From the NCBI RefSeq assembly GCF_037201805.1, contig NZ_CP147404.1, positions 2,896,501 to 2,960,500 on the forward strand: a stretch of 64,000 nt of DNA. The letters are read 5' to 3'. Positions 1 through 7,904 of this stretch are shown here, piece after piece; the first letter of the stretch is position 1, and each line of letters begins with the position of its first letter. The notes under the pieces are model-generated. The model ran no database searches, was not told the DNA's origin, and saw nothing but the letters and a program-made list of their open reading frames with translations. The DNA is from Bacillus sp. FJAT-52991. Lineage in GTDB: Bacteria; Bacillota; Bacilli; Bacillales; Domibacillaceae. The position numbers and the translations under genes are program-made.

Positions 1-325
1 TTGCATAAAAGGCTAGATACAGACCTGAACAACCGCCCAATAAAATACCAATCATATAGACTTTTCCTAGCCATCGATGGCGATTGATATTTTTTTCTCT
101 AAATTTTGTGGATAATGTAAAAGGACCAATCACTAATGCTACTACACTAGTTGCCACATGTATGAATAACATCGTGTACCAAAATGTACTCAATTTAGAG
201 AGAGACATAAGCTTCATTTGAACTAACCCAGCCTGATCAGCACCAAGAATAAAATATTGTACAATGGAATAACCGGCTACCGCTATCGCTAAAAAAGTAA
301 TGATAACCCATATTTTTTTATTCAT
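1..325 (-). CDS. DUF2306 family membrane protein, partial (runs off left edge)
   Basis: The reverse strand is open from an ATG at 325 to the window edge, giving about 108 residues. The start is supported by an AGGAG ribosome site 7-8 nt upstream. The product begins MNKKIWVIITFLAIAVAGYS and has at least three hydrophobic segments. A conserved RHRWLGKVYM-type stretch follows a membrane helix, as in DUF2306 integral membrane proteins of unknown function. It lies 28 nt downstream of the tetR-type gene on the same strand and is probably co-transcribed with it, so the TetR protein may control it. The C-terminus is outside the window. Confidence 0.7.
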   Translation of the reverse strand, partial: MNKKIWVIITFLAIAVAGYSIVQYFILGADQAGLVQMKLMSLSKLSTFWYTMLFIHVATSVVALVIGPFTLSTKFREKNINRHRWLGKVYMIGILLGGCSGLYLAFYA

Positions 326-353
326 AATCGTTTCTCCTCATCTATAATAACCT

Positions 354-953
354 TTAGTTTTTGAGTCCCTGAATGATGGTACGAATATGAAATTGAATTA
401 ACCGATTTTGTTCTCCCCAATCAAACTGTGGAAATGTGATTAAAAGCGAGGTTAAACCATGCAAACTTGCCCAAATGGTATGGCTTATATCCATATCGGA
501 CTGTGCCATCTCGCTAAAAGCATTTTCCTGAATAAACTCTTTCACAACCGTATTCAGCAATAGGAATGCGTTATATCTATCGCTGTTTTCTATCTTACTT
601 GTGTTCTTCTCCAGGTTGTTCATAAAAGCGATGTTATAGTAATCAGGTTGTTTCAAACCGAAGTATATATAGGCTTCACACATGTTAAATAGCCTTATTT
701 CATGTGATTGATCAAAAGCATGATCATAAGCGATTTTCAACTCATGATAAAAGAGACCATATCCTTCTTCTAATAAATGAAGCAATATCTCTTCTTTATT
801 TTTGAAATAAATATAAATAGTGGTGGGCGTGTATCCAATCTTAGTCGCTATTTTTCTCATGGATACATGCTGATATCCTTCCTCCAGAAACAACTGACGC
901 GCCGCATCTATTATTTCCTTTTTTATTTCCGTAGGTTCTTTCTTACGTCTCAT
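354..953 (-). CDS. TetR/AcrR family transcriptional regulator
   Basis: A 199-residue protein. The N-terminal helix-turn-helix spans about residues 15-55 (AARQLFLEEGYQHVSMRKIA, then YTPTTIYIYFKNKEEI), the classical TetR DNA-binding fold; the C-terminal two thirds is helical and should bind a ligand and dimerise. I prefer the ATG at 953 (MRRKKEP) because a GAGGAG site lies 8 nt upstream; a GTG at 962 would be too close to it. A 33-bp perfect palindrome just upstream overlaps the promoter and strongly suggests autorepression. The DUF2306 membrane gene follows by 28 nt and is the likely co-regulated target. The inducer is unknown. Confidence 0.9.
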   Translation of the reverse strand: MRRKKEPTEIKKEIIDAARQLFLEEGYQHVSMRKIATKIGYTPTTIYIYFKNKEEILLHLLEEGYGLFYHELKIAYDHAFDQSHEIRLFNMCEAYIYFGLKQPDYYNIAFMNNLEKNTSKIENSDRYNAFLLLNTVVKEFIQENAFSEMAQSDMDISHTIWASLHGLTSLLITFPQFDWGEQNRLIQFHIRTIIQGLKN

Positions 954-973
954 CAATATCACTCCTCAAAACT

Positions 974-1006
974 AAATTAACACCGTTAACTTAACGGTGT
1001 TAATTT
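974..1006. promoter_or_regulatory. 33-bp perfect palindromic operator for the TetR regulator
   Basis: Positions 974-989 and 991-1006 are exact reverse complements (16-bp arms around one central base at 990). The core half-site is ACACCGTTAA. The site lies between the -10 region and the ribosome site of the minus-strand tetR-type gene, where a bound TetR dimer would block transcription. Confidence 0.85.
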
Positions 1007-1030
1007 ATCATGTATTCAAAATTATGTCAA
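1003..1030 (-). promoter_or_regulatory. SigA-type promoter of the tetR-DUF2306 unit
   Basis: On the minus strand TTGACA (1030-1025) is followed after 16 nt by ATAAAT (1008-1003). The -10 element overlaps the end of the 33-bp palindrome, consistent with repression by steric block. Confidence 0.65.
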
Positions 1031-1316
1031 TCCTAACGTTACATTTTATCGGAAAGTCAGGAGCAACAGACAATCATTAAATTCCGAATGGCCTTAGCAT
1101 TTACCATGGATTGCATAACCTGTTCATCTTTTCTACCATCCGCTTGATAGCAATGTTTCAAACAAATTTTACAGCAGCAGCTGTAGCGTTGGAATAAAGT
1201 TTGATTAAAAAGTTGCCATCACTCCTTATTCAACAGCAAATACAAAAACTCCATTTTGAAAAAGATTGATCAATCATGTTATCACAAAGATAAAAAACAT
1301 ATTGTACATTTTAGAA
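1031..1316. other. Intergenic stretch with no intact gene
   Basis: No open frame with a ribosome site is visible on either strand. On the minus strand about 1055-1205 reads as broken coding-like sequence (for example YQADGRKDEQVMQSM before a stop), possibly a decayed gene end, but I cannot name a family. Confidence 0.4.
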
Positions 1317-1378
1317 TTGACATGACATTATATTAATTTTATACTGTTAATGACAGTATTGTGTTGTTAACAGTATTG
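1317..1378 (+). promoter_or_regulatory. Promoter and PadR-type operator of the padR-permease operon
   Basis: A near-consensus SigA promoter is present: TTGACA at 1317-1322, 17 nt, TATACT at 1340-1345. Starting inside the -10 is an inverted repeat ATACTGT (1341-1347) / ACAGTAT (1353-1359), and a third AACAGTATT half-site follows near 1369-1377. Such dyads just upstream of a padR gene are typical autoregulatory sites. Confidence 0.7.
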
Positions 1379-1437
1379 ATTTGAATGTTATGTTAACGAA
1401 AAAAATTCTACACTTAAATTAGGAGGTTATATTTATC

Positions 1438-1779
1438 ATGAAACATACAGGGAGACATACAGGTGCATTTCTTTTGCTATTTTTAACAGAGGGAGATAGC
1501 TATGGAGGGAAACTTCTGCAAAAATGTGAAGAAGAGCTTCCCGTCAATCCAATTGATAGTGCCATCATATATCGCACACTAAAAAAATTAGAGAACGAAG
1601 GTGCCGTTGAGTCTTATTTGGATACATCTGATCAAGATAAGCCGATAAAGATGTACAAAATTACTACAGCTGGAAAAAGGCAATTAGAAGATTTTCAAAT
1701 AGATATTGAAGAAAAAATTAAGAATTTATCATTTTTCTTAAACAAATATAAAAAATGGAAGGAGTCTAACCATGATTAA
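1438..1779 (+). CDS. PadR family transcriptional regulator
   Basis: A 113-residue winged-helix protein. The motif SAIIYRTLKKLENEGAVES (about residues 40-58) followed by KMYKITTAGKRQLEDF is the recognition helix and wing typical of PadR (Y-R-L-LE-G / Y-LT-G-L). A short C-terminal helix for dimerisation follows. AGGAGG lies upstream of the ATG. It overlaps the next gene by 8 nt and so heads an operon with two membrane genes. It probably represses this operon through the dyad at 1341-1378; the effector is unknown. Confidence 0.88.
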   Translation: MKHTGRHTGAFLLLFLTEGDSYGGKLLQKCEEELPVNPIDSAIIYRTLKKLENEGAVESYLDTSDQDKPIKMYKITTAGKRQLEDFQIDIEEKIKNLSFFLNKYKKWKESNHD

Positions 1780-2254
1780 TGGCGCTCTCCTTTACGCTTT
1801 AGCCATTATTCTTATCAGTATTTCTTTTGTAAAGGACCGGAATAAAACAAAAGATGCTCTATTAAAGTCATGGAAAATGTTTCGTAATCTTATACCTTCC
1901 ATGCTATCAATTATGCTTTTCGTTGGACTATCACTATCTATATTAACGCCTTCCTTCATTTCTTCCATCATTGGGGAAGAATCTGGATTCATCGGTATTG
2001 TTTATTCAGCAATCATTGGCTCTTTTGCACTCATTCCAAGCTTTGTTGTGTTTCCTCTTGGAAATACATTAGTCCAAAATGGTGCGGGCCTCCCTCAAGT
2101 TGCGGTATTAATGTCTACATTAATGTCCGTAGGAATCACAACTTTACCGATGGAACAAAAGATATTTGGGCGAAGTTTTGCTTATTCTCGTAATGCATCT
2201 GCATTGTTAATGTCTCTCATATTCTCGTATATTATTTGGGTGGTGATGGTATGA
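1772..2254 (+). CDS. Permease-like membrane protein, N-terminal half (YraQ/DUF318-like)
   Basis: A 160-residue hydrophobic protein with about five membrane segments; AAGGAG lies upstream of its ATG inside the end of padR. The region SAIIGSFALIPSFVVFPLGN and the later GITTLPMEQKIFG resemble the repeated core of two-domain permeases such as the YraQ/ArsP_1-type family. It and the next gene together have the size and composition of one such permease, so they probably form a two-subunit transporter. The substrate is not evident. Confidence 0.6.
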   Translation: MINGALLYALAIILISISFVKDRNKTKDALLKSWKMFRNLIPSMLSIMLFVGLSLSILTPSFISSIIGEESGFIGIVYSAIIGSFALIPSFVVFPLGNTLVQNGAGLPQVAVLMSTLMSVGITTLPMEQKIFGRSFAYSRNASALLMSLIFSYIIWVVMV

Positions 2255-2778
2255 ATGAATTAAAAAGATATCGTTTCTTTTTCATTTTACTATTGGGACT
2301 CATTTTATTGACTTTTATAAACCAATCGGTGGGATGGAACGCATTTCAATTAACAGGAAAAAGTATTTTAGATATGCTGTTTCTACTTCCTCCTGTCTTA
2401 ATATTCGTAGGGTTGCTTGACCAGTGGGTGAAGAAAGAAACATTAATTAAATATATGGGAGAAAAATCTGGCATCTATGGCATCTTGTTCTCCCTATTAT
2501 TAGGAGGAATTGCAGCTGGTCCCCTCTATGTTGCTTTTCCAATCGCGGCACTTTTATTAAAAAAAGGAGCGAGCATACGATACATTGTATTTTTTCTAGG
2601 AGTTTGGACAACTGCAAAATTACCGGTTATGGTGTATGAATTTGCTTCATTTGGAGCTAAATTTACACTCATTCACATTTGTTTTGGTCTATTTTTTTTC
2701 TATTTAATGGGTATTATTTATGAGAAGTTTTATGACCAACGACAATTGTTAAAGTATGATATAACTAAAGAAGTTTAG
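2251..2778 (+). CDS. Permease-like membrane protein, C-terminal half (YraQ/DUF318-like)
   Basis: 175 residues from the ATG at 2251, which overlaps the upstream stop as ATGA and implies translational coupling; a TTG start 15 nt earlier is less likely. Four or five membrane helices are visible, with the pattern LLLGGIAAGPLYVAFPIAAL (about residues 85-105) then GVWTTAKLPVMVYE, mirroring the half-domain in the preceding gene. A heteromeric permease under PadR control is the simplest reading. A frameshift splitting one ancestral gene is possible, but the clean ATGA overlap argues for genuine separate subunits. Confidence 0.6.
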   Translation: MNELKRYRFFFILLLGLILLTFINQSVGWNAFQLTGKSILDMLFLLPPVLIFVGLLDQWVKKETLIKYMGEKSGIYGILFSLLLGGIAAGPLYVAFPIAALLLKKGASIRYIVFFLGVWTTAKLPVMVYEFASFGAKFTLIHICFGLFFFYLMGIIYEKFYDQRQLLKYDITKEV

Positions 2779-2860
2779 ATTTAGATCAATAAGTCTTTAA
2801 GCTCCTCAATCCCAGATTCTTTTGTATGGGATAAAACGATACGACTTTGTTTCAAAACTA

Positions 2861-2896
2861 CAGCAGCCTTTCCCTAAGAAAAAGCTGCTGCTTCTT
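2861..2896 (-). terminator. Terminator downstream of czcD, possibly bidirectional
   Basis: CAGCAGC (2861-2867) pairs with GCTGCTG (2884-2890), with CTTT/AAAG extending the stem. A T-rich tract follows on both strands, so it may serve the czcO-czcD operon and the converging permease operon. Confidence 0.6.
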
Positions 2897-2901
2897 TATG
2901 A

Positions 2902-3837
2902 TTATACTTTCATCTCATGATGCTCAATCTTAGATGTTTCAATTTGAATCGTTGTGTGTTCAATTTTAAATGCCTCTTGAATCTTGTTAATTGCTTGCTG
3001 CAATATGTCTTGGCTATCTTTGTTGTCATCAATTAAAATATGGCAAGTTAAAGTATCTAATCCGGAAGTGATCGTCCAAATGTGAAGGTCATGCACATTC
3101 ACTACACCATCGATGGCTTCTAATGCTTGTTTCACTTCTACTTGATCCACAGTAATCGGCGTGCCTTCCATTAAAATATGAACAGAATGCTTAATGACAC
3201 CCCAAGCACTTTTTAAAATAAGTAAAGCAACAAGGACGGAAATGATCGGGTCAGCAATATACCAGTCAAACAGAAGCATAAGCAAACCAGCCACTAAAGC
3301 ACCGACCGAACCAAGTGCATCCCCTAAAACATGCAAATACGCGCTTCGCAAATTGACGTTGTTCTTCACATCACCTTTGCTCATGAGTGACCAAGCACTA
3401 AGTAAATTCGCTAACAAGCCAACCGATGCAATCAGCATCATCGTTCCACTCGCCACAGTCGGCGGTTCTAAAAATCGCTCGTACGCTTCCTTTATAATAA
3501 AGGCTGCAATAACAAATAACGTCACGCCATTAAATAAAGCAGCTAAAATTTCAAAGCGATAAAATCCGTATGATTTGCTTGGTGAGGCGGGTCGCGCTGC
3601 AAACCCAATCGCCACAAAACTTAACAATAATGAACTTGCATCACTTAACATATGACCGCTATCTGACAGAAGCGCTAAGCTATTGGTGAATAAGCCCCCG
3701 AAAAATTCTAATAGCATAATGCCCGCTGTAATCAATAAAGCAATAAGTAATCCTTTTTTATTTCCTTCTCGCGTTTCTTCAAAATGATGGTGATGATGTC
3801 CATGGTGATCGTGTCCGTGGTGATGATGATGTCCCAT
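2902..3837 (-). CDS. czcD: CDF cation efflux protein CzcD
   Basis: 311 residues, the usual length of Bacillus CzcD. The N-terminus is a His-rich tail (HHHHHGHDHHGHHHHH), followed by six membrane helices and a cytoplasmic C-terminal domain. Helix 2 carries LLSDSGHMLSDASSL and helix 5 carries HVLGDALGSVGA, giving the HxxxD metal-site pairs expected of zinc/cobalt/cadmium-proton antiporters. It exports divalent cations from the cytoplasm. It starts 19 nt after the stop of the flavoprotein CzcO, so the pair is one operon governed by the palindrome at 4921-4942. In B. subtilis czcD and czcO (trkA) are also adjacent; there, as recalled, the order is reversed. Confidence 0.92.
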   Translation of the reverse strand: MGHHHHHGHDHHGHHHHHFEETREGNKKGLLIALLITAGIMLLEFFGGLFTNSLALLSDSGHMLSDASSLLLSFVAIGFAARPASPSKSYGFYRFEILAALFNGVTLFVIAAFIIKEAYERFLEPPTVASGTMMLIASVGLLANLLSAWSLMSKGDVKNNVNLRSAYLHVLGDALGSVGALVAGLLMLLFDWYIADPIISVLVALLILKSAWGVIKHSVHILMEGTPITVDQVEVKQALEAIDGVVNVHDLHIWTITSGLDTLTCHILIDDNKDSQDILQQAINKIQEAFKIEHTTIQIETSKIEHHEMKV

Positions 3838-3856
3838 ATTAACTCCCCCTCTATAC

Positions 3857-4897
3857 CTATTTTTTCATTATATGCTGTATTAAATACTGTGCATCCTCGC
3901 CCACTCCTTGAAGTAGCGCTGAGCTACGATTAAACTGCCAAGGTAAACCTAAAAAATATAATCCATGTATTGATGTTACGCCTCTTTCGTGAAGCGGTGT
4001 CCCATTTTCATCTAACACTCCAGCGACATCTATCCACTGATAATCAGAGCGAAATCCCGTGGACCAGATCACATTTTTCACACTCACTTCACTGCCATCC
4101 GCAAACATAAAATGATCCTGCTTGATCGCGGTCGTTCTAGACTTTAAAGTAATCTTTCCTTTTTTCAATAACGCTTTTAGCTCAAGTCCAATAATCGGGT
4201 CAGGTTGTTTTTGAATAAATTTCCCTACTTTTGAATGAACAGGAGCTCGATACACTCCTAGTACATCAAACCACCAGAAGAGGTTTCTTTTGCCAATGTA
4301 AAGGGGCAAAAACTTCAGCTTATGCCCCGCTGATAAATAAACTTCTCTTTTCTTTGCTAGCTCTACAGCAATTTGTGCACCTGAATTTCCTCCACCTACG
4401 ACTAAAACAGAACCTTTATTTAACTGCGTGGCATTTTTATATTGAGAAGAGTGTAGTTGGAAGACACTCTCGGAAAGCTCTTTTGAAAACGCTGGTACGA
4501 AAGGTTTTTGAAATGGACCCGTAGCTACAACGACCTTTCGTGCAAACCATTCTCCTTGATTGGTTAAAACTTGAAAGCCATTTTCTACTTGCACTAGCTT
4601 TTGCACTTCTGTGTTATGTTGTATCGGAAGAGTGAATTCCTTCGCATAAGCAGATAAATATTCGACTACTTCATCCTTTGTTGGATACCCTTCTTGATCC
4701 CCTGAAAACATGAAACCGGGCACGGAACTATACACACGCGGAGTAAATAAAGTGAGTGAATCATAGCGCTCTTTCCAAGACGCTCCTACTTCTTTTGCCT
4801 GATCAAGAATGATAAATGATAGATCAGATTTCTTTAAATAAAACCCCATAGAAAGCCCCGCTTGCCCACCCCCGATAATTACCACATCGTATTTCAT
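3857..4897 (-). CDS. czcO: FAD/NAD(P)-binding monooxygenase-like protein CzcO
   Basis: 346 residues from the ATG at 4897 (MKYDVVIIGGGQAGLSMGF), chosen because AAAGGTGAT lies about 8 nt upstream; longer starts lack a site. The N-terminal GGGQAGL is the FAD-binding GxGxxG motif, and VLVVGGGNSGAQIAVELA (about residue 170) is the NAD(P)H motif. It resembles flavin monooxygenase-like proteins that accompany CzcD and are annotated CzcO. The role in metal resistance is unclear; a link to ion homeostasis is inferred from operon context. First gene of the operon with czcD. Confidence 0.85.
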   Translation of the reverse strand: MKYDVVIIGGGQAGLSMGFYLKKSDLSFIILDQAKEVGASWKERYDSLTLFTPRVYSSVPGFMFSGDQEGYPTKDEVVEYLSAYAKEFTLPIQHNTEVQKLVQVENGFQVLTNQGEWFARKVVVATGPFQKPFVPAFSKELSESVFQLHSSQYKNATQLNKGSVLVVGGGNSGAQIAVELAKKREVYLSAGHKLKFLPLYIGKRNLFWWFDVLGVYRAPVHSKVGKFIQKQPDPIIGLELKALLKKGKITLKSRTTAIKQDHFMFADGSEVSVKNVIWSTGFRSDYQWIDVAGVLDENGTPLHERGVTSIHGLYFLGLPWQFNRSSALLQGVGEDAQYLIQHIMKK

Positions 4898-4920
4898 TCT
4901 CATCACCTTTCCAATAACAA

Positions 4921-4942
4921 TATATGAGCATATATTCATATA
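4921..4942. promoter_or_regulatory. ArsR/SmtB (CzrA-like) operator upstream of czcO-czcD
   Basis: An imperfect palindrome containing TATATGAGCA and ATTCATATA. The ATATGA(A/G)CATATATTCATAT pattern is the 12-2-12 style site used by zinc/cadmium-sensing SmtB/ArsR repressors such as CzrA. No arsR-type gene lies in the window, so the repressor would act in trans. Confidence 0.65.
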
Positions 4943-4984
4943 TTAATTTATTCTATTTTTCAGATAATGTCAATGAAAAGATTG

Positions 4985-5027
4985 GAAAAAATAAGACGGT
5001 GCAGCCGCTTCCTGGCTACACCATCTT
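4985..5027 (-). terminator. Rho-independent terminator after the mutS2-like gene
   Basis: AGACGGTGCAGCC (4994-5006) pairs with GGCTACACCATCTT (5014-5027) with one or two mismatches. The minus strand continues into ATTTTTTCC. Confidence 0.75.
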
Positions 5028-5031
5028 CCCA

Positions 5032-6930
5032 TTACTTGCTATTTTTAATCTCCTTTTGAATCTTTCTTAATGCCTTTTTTGATCCTCGCTCTAGATCATG
5101 CTGAAGCTTGCGATCTTTATAAGCAACAAATAACGTATCTAAGTCATACCCTTGTGGATAAAGGTCACTCGCTTTTAACTCTAGCCTCACTCGCTTCACA
5201 TTCACTTCAATCAGCTCTTCTTGATAAAGCACCACAACGTTTTGAAAGGAGTTTCTTTCCTTATAGATAATGGCAACCTCATCATAATCCAATAGTTTTA
5301 CTTTGTCTCCCTTGACGTACTCGTACGTTTCCGTTGTTTTCGTAGCGATGGCTTGCGGCTTTTTGATTTTGCTTTCATGCACCCGCTCTAAGCGATAATC
5401 CTTATTGTCCATATAGCTCTTCGCTCGTTTTAGCACATTGTCGGGCAGTTTCATTTTTTTCGAAATCCATAAGGCATTACTTTCTCCCGCCGCTCCAATT
5501 ATAAGCTTATATTTTGGCTCTAGCGTCTCACTATCAAATTGCATGGCCGCATTCATAAAGTCGCTATGAAGCTCAGAGAAACGCTTAATTTCACCGTAAT
5601 GAGTCGTCGCCACCGTGATGCACCCTTTATGATAAAATTCTTCTAAAATAGAAATAGCTAGTGCGGCTCCTTCATTCGGTTCCGTCCCGCTGCCAATTTC
5701 ATCAAACAACAATAGCGTATGATGATTAGCGGCGCTCATAATATCGGAAATATTTTTCATATGCGAAGAAAACGTACTTAAGGCGTTTTCGATACTTTGA
5801 TTATCGCCAATATCAACAAAAATTTTCTCAAACAGCGAGATTTCCGTCTCAGGATCGGCGGCAATATGAAAGCCCGACATCGTTGCCAGCGTCAGTAAGC
5901 CGATCGTTTTCAACACGATCGTTTTTCCACCCGCATTCGGACCTGTAATAATTAAGCTGCGATACTCGCTCCCGATTTCAACAGTTAACGGTACAACCTT
6001 TCCTTGCAAGAGCGGGTGCTGGCTGTTGATAAGTTTCATATATCCATGACTGTTCACTTTCGGTTCAATTCCGCCGATTTGTTGGCTGAATTTCGCCTTG
6101 GCAAACACTAGATCATATTGACTGATTAGCTCGATATTGATGTTGATCTTGCTTATTTGTTCCAAAAGCATCCCTGATAAGGTCGCTAATATTTGATACT
6201 CTTCCACCGCTTCTTCCGCTTTCAACGTTGCTAGCTCCACAGCTAATTTCGTCACGGCACTCGGTTCGATAAAAACGGTCGAACCTTTCGCAGACAGTTC
6301 AACGACCGTTCCCGCTACTTGATTTTTAAACGAAGACTTAATTGGAACCGTATATCGCCCATCCTTTTCACTAATAAAAAATTCTTGAATATATTTTTTA
6401 TTTGCTGAGCTATTTAAAAATTTATTTAACCGCTCTTTTATTTTCCCCTCAGTGGCTTCGATTTGGTTACGAATTTTCTTTAATTCCTTGCTCGCCGCAG
6501 AATCCACCCGGCTCCCTTTAATGGAAAATTGAATTTCTTCCTCAATGTGGATAAACTCCGACATCGAATGGGCATAAGAACTTAACATCGGAGCAAAAAA
6601 TTCTTTCGCTAACATAAACTGTTTCATTTTTCGGCAGCCTCTTAAAAAATCAGCGATGTGAATAAGCTCCGTCGGTTCCAAAATGATCCCTTTTTCCAGC
6701 TTTCCAATGATGTGCTCTACATTCGACACACCCACAAATGGCACATGACTCTCTGCATCGATGATCACCCGTGCTTCTGTCGTTTCAGTTAAGCGATTTT
6801 GAACCACTTTCCGATTCGCACTTGGCTGCAGCTGATCAAGCAACTTTTTTCCTAATCCGCTCACACAATAAGACTTCACTATGTCCTTCAATTCGTTATA
6901 TTGTAATTTTTCAAATGTCATTGTATTCAT
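5032..6930 (-). CDS. MutS2-like ATPase lacking the Smr nuclease domain
   Basis: 632 residues from the ATG at 6930 (MNTMTFEKLQ), 7 nt after GAGGAG. The N-terminal half is the helical lever/clamp region (about 1-310). The ATPase domain has Walker A GPNAGGKT (about 340), Walker B LLLFDEIGSGTEP and the trans-acting TTHYGEIK motif. This is the MutS2 branch rather than mismatch-repair MutS, because there is no mismatch-recognition domain. Typical MutS2 is near 780-790 residues with a C-terminal Smr endonuclease domain; this protein ends shortly after the coiled coil (KKALRKIQKEIKNSK) and has no Smr. It is probably a paralogue acting on branched DNA or stalled ribosomes without cleavage; the exact role is unknown. 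Confidence 0.85.
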   Translation of the reverse strand: MNTMTFEKLQYNELKDIVKSYCVSGLGKKLLDQLQPSANRKVVQNRLTETTEARVIIDAESHVPFVGVSNVEHIIGKLEKGIILEPTELIHIADFLRGCRKMKQFMLAKEFFAPMLSSYAHSMSEFIHIEEEIQFSIKGSRVDSAASKELKKIRNQIEATEGKIKERLNKFLNSSANKKYIQEFFISEKDGRYTVPIKSSFKNQVAGTVVELSAKGSTVFIEPSAVTKLAVELATLKAEEAVEEYQILATLSGMLLEQISKININIELISQYDLVFAKAKFSQQIGGIEPKVNSHGYMKLINSQHPLLQGKVVPLTVEIGSEYRSLIITGPNAGGKTIVLKTIGLLTLATMSGFHIAADPETEISLFEKIFVDIGDNQSIENALSTFSSHMKNISDIMSAANHHTLLLFDEIGSGTEPNEGAALAISILEEFYHKGCITVATTHYGEIKRFSELHSDFMNAAMQFDSETLEPKYKLIIGAAGESNALWISKKMKLPDNVLKRAKSYMDNKDYRLERVHESKIKKPQAIATKTTETYEYVKGDKVKLLDYDEVAIIYKERNSFQNVVVLYQEELIEVNVKRVRLELKASDLYPQGYDLDTLFVAYKDRKLQHDLERGSKKALRKIQKEIKNSK

Positions 6931-6982
6931 ATCCATTCTCCTCACTATGGTTGATCCATGGGCAAGAGATACCTATGACTTT

Positions 6983-7260
6983 AAAAGTGGAGCTGACTGT
7001 CCTGGAGCGACAAGCAGATGACAGAATGACGTAATGGCGCTCTTCAGCCATGCAGTCAGGCTGGCATCTGACCTCGAGCTCCAAGGAGGCGCAACTAGAT
7101 GTCATTAAAAGTGGAAGGCACCTGATTATCGGCGACAAGCACAAGAACAGCCGGCTGAAAGGTTGTTCTTTAACCTTTTGGACGGATGGGCTTGTGACCT
7201 CGAGCCGATGGTGCCTGGAACTAGCCTGCTTCAAAAGTGGAGCCGACTTCAACTTCACTA
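6983..7260. repeat. Tandem intergenic repeat, two full units and a partial third
   Basis: Units start at AAAAGTGGA, at 6983, 7107 and 7233 (period 124-126 bp). The second unit has self-complementary ends (GGAAGGCACC near 7112 and GGTGCCTGGAACTAG near 7210) and inner pairing, so it can fold as a long hairpin. The unit ends resemble those of the tandem repeat at 35411-35722 (GCCTGGAGCTAGAC). No coding function is seen. Confidence 0.6.
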
Positions 7261-7284
7261 TTTAGGCTGTTAGTAAATGACAAA

Positions 7285-7310
7285 AAAGCCGTGGGAGATC
7301 CCACGGCTTT
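7285..7310. terminator. Strong hairpin terminator, bidirectional
   Basis: AAAGCCGTGGGA (7285-7296) pairs perfectly with TCCCACGGCTTT (7299-7310), with T/A-rich flanks on both sides. It separates the mutS2-region repeats from the toxin-immunity island. Confidence 0.8.
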
Positions 7311-7398
7311 ATCTTTATAAGGCCTGCGTAAAAAAGAGAGCATCGTGAAAGAAACGATTATTTTTTATCGCCCTTCTATCTCTCATCCATTACACACT

Positions 7399-7527
7399 TT
7401 ATAAAGTACAATAGGTATCTTCATAGGTACTGAAATAAATCCATGACAAAGCTAAGGGTATCAATTCCCCAGTTTTCACATCTTTATTTCGTTCAGTTGT
7501 ATCCTAGTTAGATCCTATGGCACTCAC
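7399..7527 (-). pseudogene. Possible 42-residue gene interrupted by an in-frame TAG
   Basis: A GTG at 7527 preceded by GAGAGGTG opens a frame that reads seven codons (MSAIGSN), meets TAG at 7506-7504, then continues for 34 codons (beginning DTTERNKDVKTGELI) to TAA at 7399. The product is unrecognised. Its place downstream of immunity-like genes suggests a decayed member of the same island. It could also be noncoding; codon signal is weak over so short a length. Confidence 0.3.
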
Positions 7528-7632
7528 AAAGTTCACCTCTCAAAATTTATATTCATTTCATTAAAAATTACTTCCAGACTATCATACTCTATGATGAAAA
7601 ATATGTAAAGGCACCAAGTTTTAGCCGATCAC

Positions 7633-7878
7633 CTAAAAATAGACTTCCTGCATTTCTTTTAAAAATTTTTCAGTGATCGGAACTCCTGAACTCTCCCCAA
7701 TCACAGAATCAATGCCACAATAAGGACAAACAGCTGTATCCTCATTATCCCACCAATCCTCAATCTCAGACGGATGAAATACCTTCAAACAATGAAAACA
7801 ACCACACACCGTATCCTTTTCCAATCCTTCTTTATTATGAGAAGAAAAACGATATGCTTCTTCTAAATGCTTTTCCAT
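7633..7878 (-). CDS. Small zinc-ribbon-like cytoplasmic protein, immunity-type context
   Basis: 81 residues with two cysteine knuckles, CGCFHC (about 25-30) and CPYC (about 52-55), around a DWWDNEDTAV stretch, so it is probably zinc-binding. No signal peptide. Similar short CxxC proteins are frequent beside polymorphic-toxin loci of Firmicutes. It lies 26 nt downstream of the next gene on the same strand. Function unknown; an orphan immunity role is inference from position only. Confidence 0.55.
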   Translation of the reverse strand: MEKHLEEAYRFSSHNKEGLEKDTVCGCFHCLKVFHPSEIEDWWDNEDTAVCPYCGIDSVIGESSGVPITEKFLKEMQEVYF

Positions 7879-7904
7879 TATGATCTTGCACTTCCTCTAT
7901 ATTA

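Noticed and set aside
1055..1205. Coding-like minus-strand fragments between tetR and padR
   Set aside because: Several stops in every frame and no recognisable family.
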